DNA of 64,000 bases from CAJCJE01 sp963818685 (GCA_963818685.1 CAWFTJ010000008.1:1-64000); one strand, 5' to 3'. Positions 52,889 through 61,749 are shown, numbered from the stretch's first letter. Numbers and translations are program-made. The notes: generated by a model from the sequence alone, not told the origin.

Positions 52889-53941
52889 GTGCGACTGGTT
52901 CAGCACAAGGCGGGCCGCAGCTTCCTGGCAACCCAGGTCCTGGCTCTGCTCGGGGACAACCTGACGTGGCTCGCCATGGGCATCTGGGTGAAGAGCCTCA
53001 CCGGAAGCAACGCCGCCGCCGGCCTGACGTTCTTCGCGTTCACCCCCCAGTTGCTCTCGCCCTTCGCCGGGGTCATCGTCGACCGGTTTCGGCGCCGGTC
53101 CATCCTCATCGGCTGCAGCCTGGCCAACGCCGCGGCGATGGTGCCGTTGCTGTGGGTCTCCAATGCGGGCGACATCTACCTGATCTACGCGGTAATGGTC
53201 TGCTACGGCACGACGAACACCCTGCTGGCGCCGGCACAGTCGGCCTACCTGGCCACAGTGTTGCCGGACGAGCTATTGCCGGCGGGCAACGCGTTCCTCC
53301 AGTCCGCCAGCCAAGGCCTCAAGATCTTCGCCCCACTGCTCGGCGCCACCCTCTTCGGCCTGTACGGCGGGAGCGCGATCGTGATCGTCAATATCGCCGT
53401 CTTCCTGGGTGGCGCGCTGGTGGTTAGCCGACTCCGAACCGTCGAACCACCCGTGGAACGCAGCTCAGAGTCGCTGGCTGGGGAACTCGGCGCCGGGATC
53501 CGCCACCTGCGGTCGGTGCCGTCGCTGCGGCAGGTGACCATCGCACTGGCAATCGTCATGACGGTAGTGGGCTTCTCCGAGACGCTGATATACGCCATCG
53601 TCGACACGGGACTGCACCGTGTCAGTTCGTTCGTCGGTGTTGTCGCGGCCGTCCAGGGCAGCGGGGCGATCGCCGGCGCGCTAGCCGCGCCATGGTTGAC
53701 GAGGCAGGTCGGGGAGCGTGTCACGGCCGGGCTCGGCATGGTTCTGCTCGCCGCCGCCTGCCCACTGCTCGCGGTGCCGGCCCTCGGCGTGGTGTTCGCC
53801 GGCACGGCCATGTTCGGAGCCCGATTCGGTCGGACACCGCTGCTGGCCGCACAGCACCAGGGCGGGTGCCCGCCTCCCCTGCGCGAAGCGGGCACCCGCA
53901 ATCGGGATCGTCAGCGGGTCAGGTGCAGGTGGCTCCGTTGA
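52889..53941 (+). CDS. MFS transporter, 3' end replaced
   Basis: 350 residues. The first about 310 are a good MFS protein of the enterobactin-exporter/MFS_3 type (TQVLALLGDNLTWLAMGIWV, then AGVIVDRFRRRSILIG after helix 2, LAPAQSAYLATVLP). After about ten helices (PALGVVFAGTAMFGA) the membrane character stops. The last 35 residues (GCPPPLREAGTRNRDRQR) read through the terminator hairpin of the opposite gene and into its 3' end. The real protein should have two more helices, so the gene has lost its 3' end at the junction with the polymer-degradation island. Confidence 0.72.
   Translation: MRLVQHKAGRSFLATQVLALLGDNLTWLAMGIWVKSLTGSNAAAGLTFFAFTPQLLSPFAGVIVDRFRRRSILIGCSLANAAAMVPLLWVSNAGDIYLIYAVMVCYGTTNTLLAPAQSAYLATVLPDELLPAGNAFLQSASQGLKIFAPLLGATLFGLYGGSAIVIVNIAVFLGGALVVSRLRTVEPPVERSSESLAGELGAGIRHLRSVPSLRQVTIALAIVMTVVGFSETLIYAIVDTGLHRVSSFVGVVAAVQGSGAIAGALAAPWLTRQVGERVTAGLGMVLLAAACPLLAVPALGVVFAGTAMFGARFGRTPLLAAQHQGGCPPPLREAGTRNRDRQRVRCRWLR
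53862..53899. terminator. hairpin terminator of the arabinofuranosidase gene
   Basis: GCGGGTGCCCGC (53862-53873) pairs perfectly with 53888-53899 around a 14-base loop. It lies 20 bases past the stop of the minus-strand arabinofuranosidase gene and inside the spurious 3' extension of the MFS gene. Confidence 0.75.
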
Positions 53942-55607
53942 GGGTGAAGCCGGTCGGCGTGGCGTCGCTGGAGTTCCAGGTGCCCTGGAAGCCGAACGAG
54001 GTGTTTCCGCTCGGTGTGATGGTGCCGTCGTAGCTTGCGTTGGTGGCCGTCACGGCGGCGCCGGACTGGGTGGCTGTCGCGTTCCAGGCGTTGGTGATCT
54101 TCTGGTCTCCCGGGAACGTGAACCCGAGTGTCCAGCCGTTGATCGTGCTGGTTCCGGTGTTGGTGATGGTCACGTTCGCGGTGAACCCGCCCGGCCATTG
54201 CGAGGTGGTGGAGTAGGCGACATGGCAGGGGCCGGCGGTGCCGCCGCCGATCGTCCAGCTGAATGACGCTGAGCCCGATGCGCCCGTCGTGTCGGTGGCG
54301 GTGACCGTCACAGTGGAGGTCCCGGATGCGGTCGGGGTGCCCGTGATCAGACCCGTCGAGCTGATCGACAGCCCGGCCGGCAGGCCGGTCGCCGAGTAGG
54401 TCAACGTCTGCCCGGACGCCGAATCAGAACCCTGAAGCTGTAGACCCGGAATCGGCGTCCCGACCGTGCCCGTCTGGTTGCCGGGGTTGGTGACCGTCAC
54501 CGCGTTGCCGCTGGACGTCGTGGAGCCGTAACCGGCGGCCACGATGTTGGCCTGGACCGCGTCCTCGGTTGTGGTCGAAGCATAACCGCTGGTCATGACG
54601 CCTTCGTAGAAGGTACCAACCGATCCGTCACTGTTGTCGCCGCCGGTACCCAGGATGATGGCGCCCTGCTTGCGCATGGGGTTGTAGCCGGCGACGTTCG
54701 GCCGCGTTCCGTCGTAGAACGTCGACACACCCCCAGATTGGGCGTTGCCGCCCCGGATGGTCCAGTGGTTCGGTCCGCCCTCGACCATGGCGGTGGTGTA
54801 CCGGTAGTTGATGGTCGGATCGTTGGCGTTGTAGCCCGCGTTGACGCCGGAGTACAGGCCGTTCTCCAGGTCCGCCATGATCCAGGGCCCGTTTCCGGTG
54901 CCGTAGCCCCAGACCCTGATGTTCCCGAAGTAGATTGCCTCCATGGTGCCGTTGCCGTCGTCGTTGCTGTTCGTCTCGGCGTTGCCGTAGTCGAAGCAGC
55001 AGCCGCCGTTGTAGTGCGTGCCGTCGAAGATGGCGTATTCGCTCTCGGGGTTGTCTCCGGTAGCGATGCCGTTGGTGGTGTTGTCGCGGTAGCCGGTGCC
55101 CGCCGACACGTACACCCCGTAGGCCTTGTGGCCGTTGAGCACGGTCGGCGCCGCGGTCGCGACCGCGAGCTTGTCCGGCCCCGGCGCGGCCCCGCCACCG
55201 GGTGCCTGGGTCAGGTTGTTCCCACGGCCGGACTGGTCGTAGATGACCGTGATCACGCAACTGGTGTTCGCGCAGAACGAGTCCTGCGCCGCGGCGTTGG
55301 CATAGCCGCCCGGCGAGAGCACCCCGATGTTCAGCGTGGTGTTGTCCGACGAACGCCGCACCTGGTACAGCGACCCGTTGTACGCCGCGTACAGGGCTCG
55401 CGTGGTGCTGTGCGCGGCGACACATGGAGTGCCACCGGCGGCGTAGATGTCACAGGGGCCCTGTGACGCGGTGGGGGCGGCTTGGGCGGCCGTCGCCGGG
55501 GACATGACCGCCGCGCCGGCGATGGCCATGGCTATCGAGGCCACCAGCGGCAAGGCTGCCCTGCGCGCGGGCCGTCTGCGGGTGGCTGGACTTTCCGACG
55601 GAAGCAC
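53919..55607 (-). CDS. secreted alpha-L-arabinofuranosidase with Ig-like and CBM2 modules
   Basis: 562 residues. Residues 1-44 are a signal peptide. Residues 50-365 are a GH54-type catalytic domain (QGPCDIYAAGGTPCVAAHS, vicinal Cys203-Cys204). Aligned by eye to A. kawachii AbfB, Glu248 (ADLENG) is the nucleophile and Asp324 (TGGDNSDG) the acid/base, both present. An Ig-like domain (VTVTNPGNQTG...SISSTGLITGTPTA) and a C-terminal CBM2 (STTSQWPGGFTANVTITNTG) follow; CBM2 modules bind cellulose or xylan. Its last 170 codons are a near-copy of those of the next gene. A leader with a 15-bp tandem repeat lies upstream. Confidence 0.9.
   Translation of the reverse strand: MLPSESPATRRRPARRAALPLVASIAMAIAGAAVMSPATAAQAAPTASQGPCDIYAAGGTPCVAAHSTTRALYAAYNGSLYQVRRSSDNTTLNIGVLSPGGYANAAAQDSFCANTSCVITVIYDQSGRGNNLTQAPGGGAAPGPDKLAVATAAPTVLNGHKAYGVYVSAGTGYRDNTTNGIATGDNPESEYAIFDGTHYNGGCCFDYGNAETNSNDDGNGTMEAIYFGNIRVWGYGTGNGPWIMADLENGLYSGVNAGYNANDPTINYRYTTAMVEGGPNHWTIRGGNAQSGGVSTFYDGTRPNVAGYNPMRKQGAIILGTGGDNSDGSVGTFYEGVMTSGYASTTTEDAVQANIVAAGYGSTTSSGNAVTVTNPGNQTGTVGTPIPGLQLQGSDSASGQTLTYSATGLPAGLSISSTGLITGTPTASGTSTVTVTATDTTGASGSASFSWTIGGGTAGPCHVAYSTTSQWPGGFTANVTITNTGTSTINGWTLGFTFPGDQKITNAWNATATQSGAAVTATNASYDGTITPSGNTSFGFQGTWNSSDATPTGFTLNGATCT
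53935..54430 (-). repeat. Ig-CBM2 cassette, copy A of a direct repeat
   Basis: This segment and 55709-56205 are highly similar in DNA, with long identical runs both in the CBM2 part and in the Ig part. Both encode the Ig-like domain followed by CBM2 at the protein C-termini. The pair is 1.77 kb apart in the same orientation, so unequal crossing-over could delete or amplify the gene between. Confidence 0.8.
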
Positions 55608-55689
55608 CGCGTATCTCCTTCTGCTGTGACTGATCGCTGTTCGGGTGATCGCTGTTCGGGTGTCGAGGTCGAGGCGCGTGGCCGGCCGG
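55608..55689. promoter_or_regulatory. leader of the arabinofuranosidase gene with tandem 15-bp repeat
   Basis: TGATCGCTGTTCGGG is repeated twice without spacing (55631-55645 and 55646-55660), 24-53 bases upstream of the arabinofuranosidase start on the minus strand. An AGAAGGAG box lies close to the start. The repeat may be an activator or repressor site. Confidence 0.5.
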
Positions 55690-58600
55690 TCAGGAAGCGC
55701 AGGCGGTGCCGTTGAGGGTGAAGGCGGTCGGCGTGGCGTCGCTGGAGTTCCAGGTGCCCTGGAAGCCGAACGAGGTGTTTCCGCCAGGGGCGATGGTGCC
55801 GTCGTAGCTTGCGTTGGTGGCCGTCACGGCCGTCCCGGACTGAGTGGCCGTCGCGTTCCAGGAGTTGGTGATCTTCTGGTCACCCGGGAACGAGAAAGTC
55901 AGTGTCCAGCCGTTGATCGTGCTGGTTCCGGTGTTGGTGATGGTCACGTTCGCGGTGAACCCGCCAGCCCACTGGGAGGTCGTCGAATACGCGGCCTGAC
56001 ACGTGCCGCCCACGATGGTGCCGCTGATCGTCCACGTGAACGACGCCGAGCCCGATGCGCCCGTCGTGTCGGTCGCGGTGACCGTCACGTTGTACGTTTT
56101 GGCCGTGGTCGGGGTGCCCGTAATCAGACCCGTCGAGCTGATCGACAGCCCGGCCGGCAGGCCGGTCGCCGAGTAGGTCAACGCCTGACCCGACGCCGAA
56201 TCGGACGCGTGCAACTGCACACCGGCGATCGCGGTGCCCACCGCACCGGCCTGCGCACCCGGGTTCGTCACCGTGACCACGTTGCCGCCGGTGATGATCG
56301 GTGGGGCGTTGCCGTCCAGGCCGATCGAGACGCCACCGAGATGCTTGGCGCTCATGGCCTGCGAGCCGGTCACCGCGGCGAACGGCAACGTGGTGGTGGG
56401 ATTCGACACCTGCTCGACCAGGTATGTCGAGCCGGCGGTGACCGGCACGCTCAGCGTCGAGGCGGTGGTCGGACTGACCACCGTCGCGCCGGTTGAGCCG
56501 TCGACGACCTCGGCCTGTTGGCCGGACCACGGGTTGCGCACGGTCATGGTCGTGGTGGTGCCGGCGTTGATAGCCGCTGTGGTCAGGGTGCCGCCCTGGA
56601 CCTGCACGTCGACCGTGGAGCCACCCTGGATGTAGACCGTGCCGGCGGCGTCCCAGCCGGACGGCCAGGCCGGGGCGAACCGCAGGGTGCCGTCGTAGTC
56701 GGTGGCCAGTGCCTCATCGAGCGTGGCGGCGACGTTGGAGTCGTGTTCGATGTAGGGCTCATCCAGCGAACCGGGGTCCCACGCGGCCAACCCAGAGGGG
56801 TAGACCTGGTATTTCTCGGTGCCCGCGACCAGGTCCGAGGCGACCTGGTCGCCCATGTCCAGGCGTGCGGCCTGGATCGAGTCGTAGGTCCAGTCCGGGT
56901 TGTTGACGTACTGGCGGTGGGTGTAGGTACGGTCGGCCAGGGCGGTCAGGTTGTCCCCGCTGACGGTCGTGTTGTCGCCGATCACCCCGTACGGCCAGAC
57001 CGGCTCCAGACCGAGGTTCTCGACGTTGTGCGTGGCTGCCGTCGGCTGGTAGGAGTTGCCGATCACATCAGTGCCGGACGAGTCCGCCGAGGCGTTCAGC
57101 AGTTGGGTGTGGGTCGACTCGTCGGTGCGGGCGTACGGTTCGATCTCGGTCAGCGCCTTCCTCAGCTGAGAGACCAGCGAGGAGTCGGTGTTCAGCGCCG
57201 TCGCCGCGTTGACCGTCGCGGTGAACAGGGCCTGGTCCGCGGCGATGTCGGTGTTCGGATCCTGGACCTGCCACTGGGTTTCGTGCGCGTTCGCGACCGC
57301 GTGCAGGTAGCCGTCCGATCCGGTCGACTGCCAGGCGAGCAGGAACGTCGCGGTCTGCTCAAGCACCGGGTAGTACTTCTGCAGGAAGCTGAGGCTGCCG
57401 GTGTCCAGGTACTGCTGCCAGATCCACAGCGCGATCTCCGCGCCGCTGGTGACCGTTTCCGCGTTGTAGCCCGGACTGGACGCCACGGCACACGAGGCGT
57501 CCGAGGTGATGCCGCCGCCGTTGTAGTAGCCGTTGCCGTTGAACCGCATCGTCTCCGGAACGCACGCTCCCGGCTTGCCGTTCATGTTCGCGCTCGTCCA
57601 CGACTCGACTGCCGGCAGGTCGTTGAGATACATGTCGAAGATCGGCAGGTTGAGATTGAAGTCGCCGGAATCCAGGTTGGTCTGGATCTGGCCGCGCAGG
57701 TTCCACAGCCAGTATCCGGCCGGGTACCAGGCCTGGTGGTCCTGGTTGAAGTTGTACAGATCGGCCAGCCCCGCCTGCGATCCCGGGTACTGCCCCGAAT
57801 GCATGATGCCGGCCTCGAAGTACAGGTACAGCGTGTGCAGATTCTCCATGTACTGCGCAGTACCGTCCGAGGAACTCGCCTCGATCAGTCCGCTGTTCGC
57901 CCAGAAGTTGTTCCACCATGCCGACTGGGTGGCCAGCAGCGACGAGGCGCTCGCGGTCGCGTCGCCGCCGATCAGGCTGGCGGCGGTGGACGTCGCGTCG
58001 CCCCCGGTCCACGCTGGCGAGGCGACGATGACGCGGAACGAGCCGTCCGCGTTCGGATTGAACGCCACCTGCACCTGCGTGGTGTTGACAACAGAAGCGG
58101 ACACGTTCTGGCCGCCCGCGGTGATCGCCGCCATCGCACCGAAGGTCTGATTCGAGTGGCCGGTCTGGGAGTTGTCCGACCAGGACTGCGCCAGGGTGCC
58201 GAACGCACCGGACGCCGCGGCCGTCGGCGAACGTCCGCTCCAGAGGTTCAGCGTCGCCGTCTGCCGCGCGCCCGGATTCGCCCCGGTGACGTCGACGACG
58301 AGTTCGTCCTTGCCCGAGGGCACCCAGGCCCGCAGTGTCATTCCCCCGCCCTGCTCGACCAGCACCCCGTCGTACAGGTCGAGGATGCCGGAGAAGTTCG
58401 CCGCCGAGGTCATCGCCGACAGGCCCGGAATGTTCACCTGCCCCGGCGAGAGTCGGTAGGGCATGGTGTCACTGCGGTTGAGCTGCGCCGTGAACCCGTT
58501 CGCGGCCCACTCGGACACCCCAAGCGAACCGTTGCCCAGCGGCAGAAACTGCGTAGCGGACGAATTCGGCTTGCCCAGCACGACATCCGAGCGGGAGACC

Positions 58601-58758
58601 ACGCCCCGGGTGTCCATGGAGAAGGTGCCGTTGTGCCAGGCGGTCGTGCCCGTCGCCGCCGCGGCCGGCGGGGCGAGAATCCCCGCGAGGGCCAACGGCA
58701 GGGCGAGGCCGACCGCGATCCCCACGGCGAAGCGGCGCGGCCGCGAGTGAGCGGACAT
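55690..58758 (-). CDS. secreted GH95-like glycoside hydrolase with Ig-like and CBM2 modules
   Basis: 1022 residues: a signal peptide (about 1-34, APPAAAA), an N-terminal beta-sandwich (LGKPNSSATQFLPLGNGSLG), a long (alpha/alpha)6-type catalytic region, C-terminal strands (APAWPSGWDAAGTVYIQGG), then Ig-like and CBM2 modules. The segment NLNLPIFDMYLNDLPAVESW resembles the N-x-N substrate-binding motif of GH95 alpha-L-fucosidases/galactosidases. DUF5703-type proteins share this build, so the exact substrate is open. An AAGGAGGACTG site gives ATG 58758. It lies upstream of, and likely with, the arabinofuranosidase gene, and acts outside the cell on plant or microbial polysaccharide. Confidence 0.8.
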   Translation of the reverse strand: MSAHSRPRRFAVGIAVGLALPLALAGILAPPAAAATGTTAWHNGTFSMDTRGVVSRSDVVLGKPNSSATQFLPLGNGSLGVSEWAANGFTAQLNRSDTMPYRLSPGQVNIPGLSAMTSAANFSGILDLYDGVLVEQGGGMTLRAWVPSGKDELVVDVTGANPGARQTATLNLWSGRSPTAAASGAFGTLAQSWSDNSQTGHSNQTFGAMAAITAGGQNVSASVVNTTQVQVAFNPNADGSFRVIVASPAWTGGDATSTAASLIGGDATASASSLLATQSAWWNNFWANSGLIEASSSDGTAQYMENLHTLYLYFEAGIMHSGQYPGSQAGLADLYNFNQDHQAWYPAGYWLWNLRGQIQTNLDSGDFNLNLPIFDMYLNDLPAVESWTSANMNGKPGACVPETMRFNGNGYYNGGGITSDASCAVASSPGYNAETVTSGAEIALWIWQQYLDTGSLSFLQKYYPVLEQTATFLLAWQSTGSDGYLHAVANAHETQWQVQDPNTDIAADQALFTATVNAATALNTDSSLVSQLRKALTEIEPYARTDESTHTQLLNASADSSGTDVIGNSYQPTAATHNVENLGLEPVWPYGVIGDNTTVSGDNLTALADRTYTHRQYVNNPDWTYDSIQAARLDMGDQVASDLVAGTEKYQVYPSGLAAWDPGSLDEPYIEHDSNVAATLDEALATDYDGTLRFAPAWPSGWDAAGTVYIQGGSTVDVQVQGGTLTTAAINAGTTTTMTVRNPWSGQQAEVVDGSTGATVVSPTTASTLSVPVTAGSTYLVEQVSNPTTTLPFAAVTGSQAMSAKHLGGVSIGLDGNAPPIITGGNVVTVTNPGAQAGAVGTAIAGVQLHASDSASGQALTYSATGLPAGLSISSTGLITGTPTTAKTYNVTVTATDTTGASGSASFTWTISGTIVGGTCQAAYSTTSQWAGGFTANVTITNTGTSTINGWTLTFSFPGDQKITNSWNATATQSGTAVTATNASYDGTIAPGGNTSFGFQGTWNSSDATPTAFTLNGTACAS
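55709..56205 (-). repeat. Ig-CBM2 cassette, copy B of a direct repeat
   Basis: Second copy of the cassette described at 53935-54430. It differs at scattered positions (for example AGGFTAN for PGGFTAN and PGGNTSF for PSGNTSF in the protein), many of them third-codon changes. Confidence 0.8.
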
Positions 58759-59214
58759 CAGTCCTCCTTGATGTGTTGGCAAGTCGTGTTGATGCGACAC
58801 ATCACGGCCCAACACATCGGAGGTGCGGAGTCGTTGTAGCCCGAGTGAGCCGCCAAGGGCAACCGTCACGGGGTCGTGCCAGCCGGTACCGATGGCGATA
58901 CATGGGATCTCTAGCAGGTGAGGACAGGTACCGGACGACTCTGCGACGTGATCCATGCGCGAGCGGCGCGAGAAACTTTCACAGCGGACACCGCACCCGA
59001 CTCGGGCACGACAACACTCTGAGCTGCCCACAACGCCGAATCACGGCTGTCACCGGCACCCCACCTGCCTGCGTCGATTGACGGTTCCGGCTCGCTTTGG
59101 CAGCGTCACACGCTGATGCGACACACCTTGGCCCACACATCACCCGTCTGAGCGACACGCGGACATCCCACGTCTCGGCGCTCCGGCTGTGGAAGCACGC
59201 GCAAGGAGGGCTGG
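58759..59214. promoter_or_regulatory. divergent region with long direct repeats
   Basis: This 456-base gap separates the GH95-like gene from the CBM2 gene and holds no gene. TGATGCGACACA followed by a GGCCCA..CACATC block occurs twice, at about 58792-58820 (beside the GH95 start) and 59113-59141 (beside the CBM2 start). CAGCGTCACACGCTG, an inverted repeat, overlaps the second copy. One site near each divergent gene suggests a shared regulator. Confidence 0.5.
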
Positions 59215-59854
59215 ATGCGTCTACCCCTGAACCGAGCCGCGGTCGCACCGGCCGTGTCGGCGCTGGTGGCCGCCGGCGTCGGTGCGGCAGCCACGAAGGC
59301 CGCGAACGCGGCGAGCAGCGGCCGTTCGGTGGCATACACGATCTCCAGCCAGTGGACTGGTGGGTTCCGGGCGAACGTCAGCGTGACCAACCTGGGCGAC
59401 CCGGTCACCACGTGGAGTTGAGTGGTCGTTCGGCGCGGGCCAGACGATCACCCAACTGTGGAACGGCAGTTACCGCCAGTCCGGCGCCCAGGTCACGGTG
59501 ACCAACGCCGGCTACAACGGTTCGATCGCGACCGGCGCGAGCACGAACTTCGGGTTCAACGGCGCCTGGAACAACAGCGCCAACCCGGTACCGGCCGATT
59601 TCGCCCTCAACGGCACCGCGTGCACCGGCACCGTCACCACATCGACGACCACGCCAACGCCGACGACCACCACCGCCTGGACCCAGGACTTCAGCAGCGG
59701 CGAGGCCATCCGTTCCGGCTATGACCAGAACGTGACCATCGGCCCGTGCCACCTCCAGTACCTGTACCAGGGTCATGATCCGTCCGCCAACCAGAGCTAC
59801 AACCTGCTGCCGTGGCGCATCGGACTGGCCACCCAGACCAACTCCACCTGCTAG
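59215..59854 (+). pseudogene. secreted CBM2 protein, frameshifted
   Basis: ATG 59215 starts a signal peptide (APAVSALVAAGVGAAATKAA) and a CBM2 beginning VAYTISSQWTGGFRANVSVT. After VTTWS the frame meets TGA at 59419-59421. In another frame CBM2 continues (SFGAGQTITQLWNGSY, VTVTNAGYNGSIATGASTNF) into a Thr-rich linker and a short tail (FSSGEAIRSGYDQNVTIGPC ... YNLLPWRIGLATQTNSTC) to 59854. A single indel near 59418 would restore about 210 residues. The order CBM2-linker-short tail without a catalytic domain is odd; an internal deletion of an enzyme is possible. Confidence 0.68.
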
Positions 59855-59894
59855 ACCTGCTAGACCCGACGCTGGGACCGTAGGGAGGTAAGTC

Positions 59895-61142
59895 ATGCGA
59901 AGGCGTGCGAGTTCGTGGTTGGCACCGAAGCGTGCCAGGGCGTTGCTGGCCCTGATGGTGAGCATGGTGGCCGTCGCGGCGATGATGGCGATTCAGTCGG
60001 CGTCGGCCGCCGACAGGACGGCCGCGATCCAGCCGTACGCGACACAGCGGGGCCCGGATCCGACCCTGGCCATGATCGAGGCCAACCGTGGCCCGTTCGC
60101 CACCGCACAGGTGAGCGTGCCAGCCGGGAACGGCTTCAACGGCGGGGTGATCTACTACCCGACCGACACCAGCCTGGGTACCTGGGGCGCGGTGGCCATC
60201 GTGCCCGGCTACACGGCCCTGTTCGCCAACGAGGAAGCCTGGATGGGACCGTGGCTCTCGTCGTTCGGGTTCGTCGTGATCGGCATCGAGACCAACAGTC
60301 GCACCGACTACGACGTCGCCCGAGGCCAGGAACTGCTGGCCGCGCTGAACTACCTGACCACACAGAGCCCGGTCCGCAACGAGGTCGACCCCACCCGACT
60401 GGCCGTCCTCGGCCACTCCATGGGCGGTGGCGGCGCCATCTACGCCAGCGAGCACCAGCCTTCCCTGAAGGCCGCGGTCGAACTCGCGCCCTTCTCCCCC
60501 TCACAGAACATGTCCACCGACACGGTCCCGTCGATGGTGATCGGCGGGCAGAACGACACGGTGGTGACCCCGTCGTATCTCAGTGGCCTGTACGCGACGG
60601 TGCCAGCCTCGACGCAGAGCGATTTCGCGCAGATCGCCGGCGCCGACCACGTGTACTACACGCACGCGAACAACGTGGAGATGAAGCTGCTGATCCCGTG
60701 GCTGAAGATCTTCGTCGACAGCGACACCCGCTACACCCAGTTCCTGTGCCCCACCCTGCCGGACCCCAGCACGATCTCCGAATACCAGCCCAAGTGCCCC
60801 TACGTGCCCTCCGGTGGCACCACCACGACACCAACGCCGCCACCGCCAGGTGCCTGTAGCGCCACCTACAGCACGGTCGGCTCCTGGTCCGGCGGCTTCC
60901 AGGGGCAGGTCACCGTCGCTGCCGGCAGCGCGCCGGTCAACGACTGGAGCGTGCACTGGACCCTGGCCAGTGGCCAGACCATCACCCAGGTCTGGAGCGG
61001 TGTCCTCAGCTCCAGCGGCCCGCAGGCGACCGTGAGCAACGCCAGCTACAACGGGTCGATTCCCGCGGGCGGCAGTACCACCTTCGGGTTTCTCGCCAAC
61101 GGCACCCCGTCGACACCCACCCTCACCTGCACCAGCCCCTGA
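59895..61142 (+). CDS. PETase-type cutinase fused to CBM2
   Basis: 415 residues. A signal peptide (1-39) is followed by a cutinase/polyester hydrolase domain (about 45-303), a Thr/Pro linker (304-319) and a CBM2 (321-412). The catalytic triad reads Ser175 in GHSMGGGG, Asp221 in GGQNDT and His252 in GADHVYY; Tyr106 (PGYT) and Met176 would form the oxyanion hole; Cys285-Cys301 match the C-terminal disulfide of TfCut2-like enzymes. The tail RYTQFLCP is a family hallmark. Such enzymes hydrolyse cutin and, in several cases, PET. Where TfCut2 has the flexible Trp155 (TPWH), this enzyme appears to have Phe200 (APFS). GGGAGG precedes ATG 59895. With neighbouring CAZymes it fits attack on plant surfaces. 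Confidence 0.9.
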   Translation: MRRRASSWLAPKRARALLALMVSMVAVAAMMAIQSASAADRTAAIQPYATQRGPDPTLAMIEANRGPFATAQVSVPAGNGFNGGVIYYPTDTSLGTWGAVAIVPGYTALFANEEAWMGPWLSSFGFVVIGIETNSRTDYDVARGQELLAALNYLTTQSPVRNEVDPTRLAVLGHSMGGGGAIYASEHQPSLKAAVELAPFSPSQNMSTDTVPSMVIGGQNDTVVTPSYLSGLYATVPASTQSDFAQIAGADHVYYTHANNVEMKLLIPWLKIFVDSDTRYTQFLCPTLPDPSTISEYQPKCPYVPSGGTTTTPTPPPPGACSATYSTVGSWSGGFQGQVTVAAGSAPVNDWSVHWTLASGQTITQVWSGVLSSSGPQATVSNASYNGSIPAGGSTTFGFLANGTPSTPTLTCTSP

Positions 61143-61749
61143 CGGTCACCGTCGCGAATTACCTCGGGTGACTCAGTCCCCTCTGCTCCGGCAGCGTCGG
61201 GCACATCGTCCGGCGCGCCGGAGCGTGGGAACCCACCAATGTCCGCGGCCGTGGCCGTCCGGACCTCGGCGACCTGATGGCCGACGCAGACAGCAGCGGA
61301 GCCTGACTGGTCGCCGACTCGTCTTCACGGCATATCACTGATCTTCGTGGCGGCTTTTGGCCTTCGGAGGCGTGAACTCGTAATGGCTTAATTTCAGTTG
61401 CCACTGAAGCTATAGTGATGTTGTCGCCAAAGATGACGGTGCTGGGCGAGTGACCCCGGCTCGCCCAGCACCGGAACCCCCGGCGCCGCCAAACAACGTA
61501 TGGCGGAAGCTGGGAGGTAGGTTCCAGCGGCCTGGGGAAATCGGCTGGAACCTACTCTCCGAGTGCACACAAGGCGTTCCACGAGGTGGGTGGGCTTCGC
61601 GGTCTCCGTCTTGCGCTGATACAAGCTTCTCGCGTTCGGGGACCTCGCCGCGATTCCAGGCCAGACACAAGTTTTCGACCCCGCTTAGGCCGCTGACCTG
61701 CGGACATGCTGAAGTCCGGCGGAAAACTATCCAGAGGAGCCGCGAAAAC
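61143..61749. other. intergenic region with two strong hairpins
   Basis: No gene is supported in these 607 bases. CGGTGCTGGGCGAG (61437-61450) pairs perfectly with 61460-61473. GTAGGTTCCAGC (61517-61528) pairs perfectly with 61544-61555, with further partial pairing outside. The first could end transcription from either side; neither is followed by a clear T-run. Base composition is lower in GC around 61380-61440. Confidence 0.5.
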
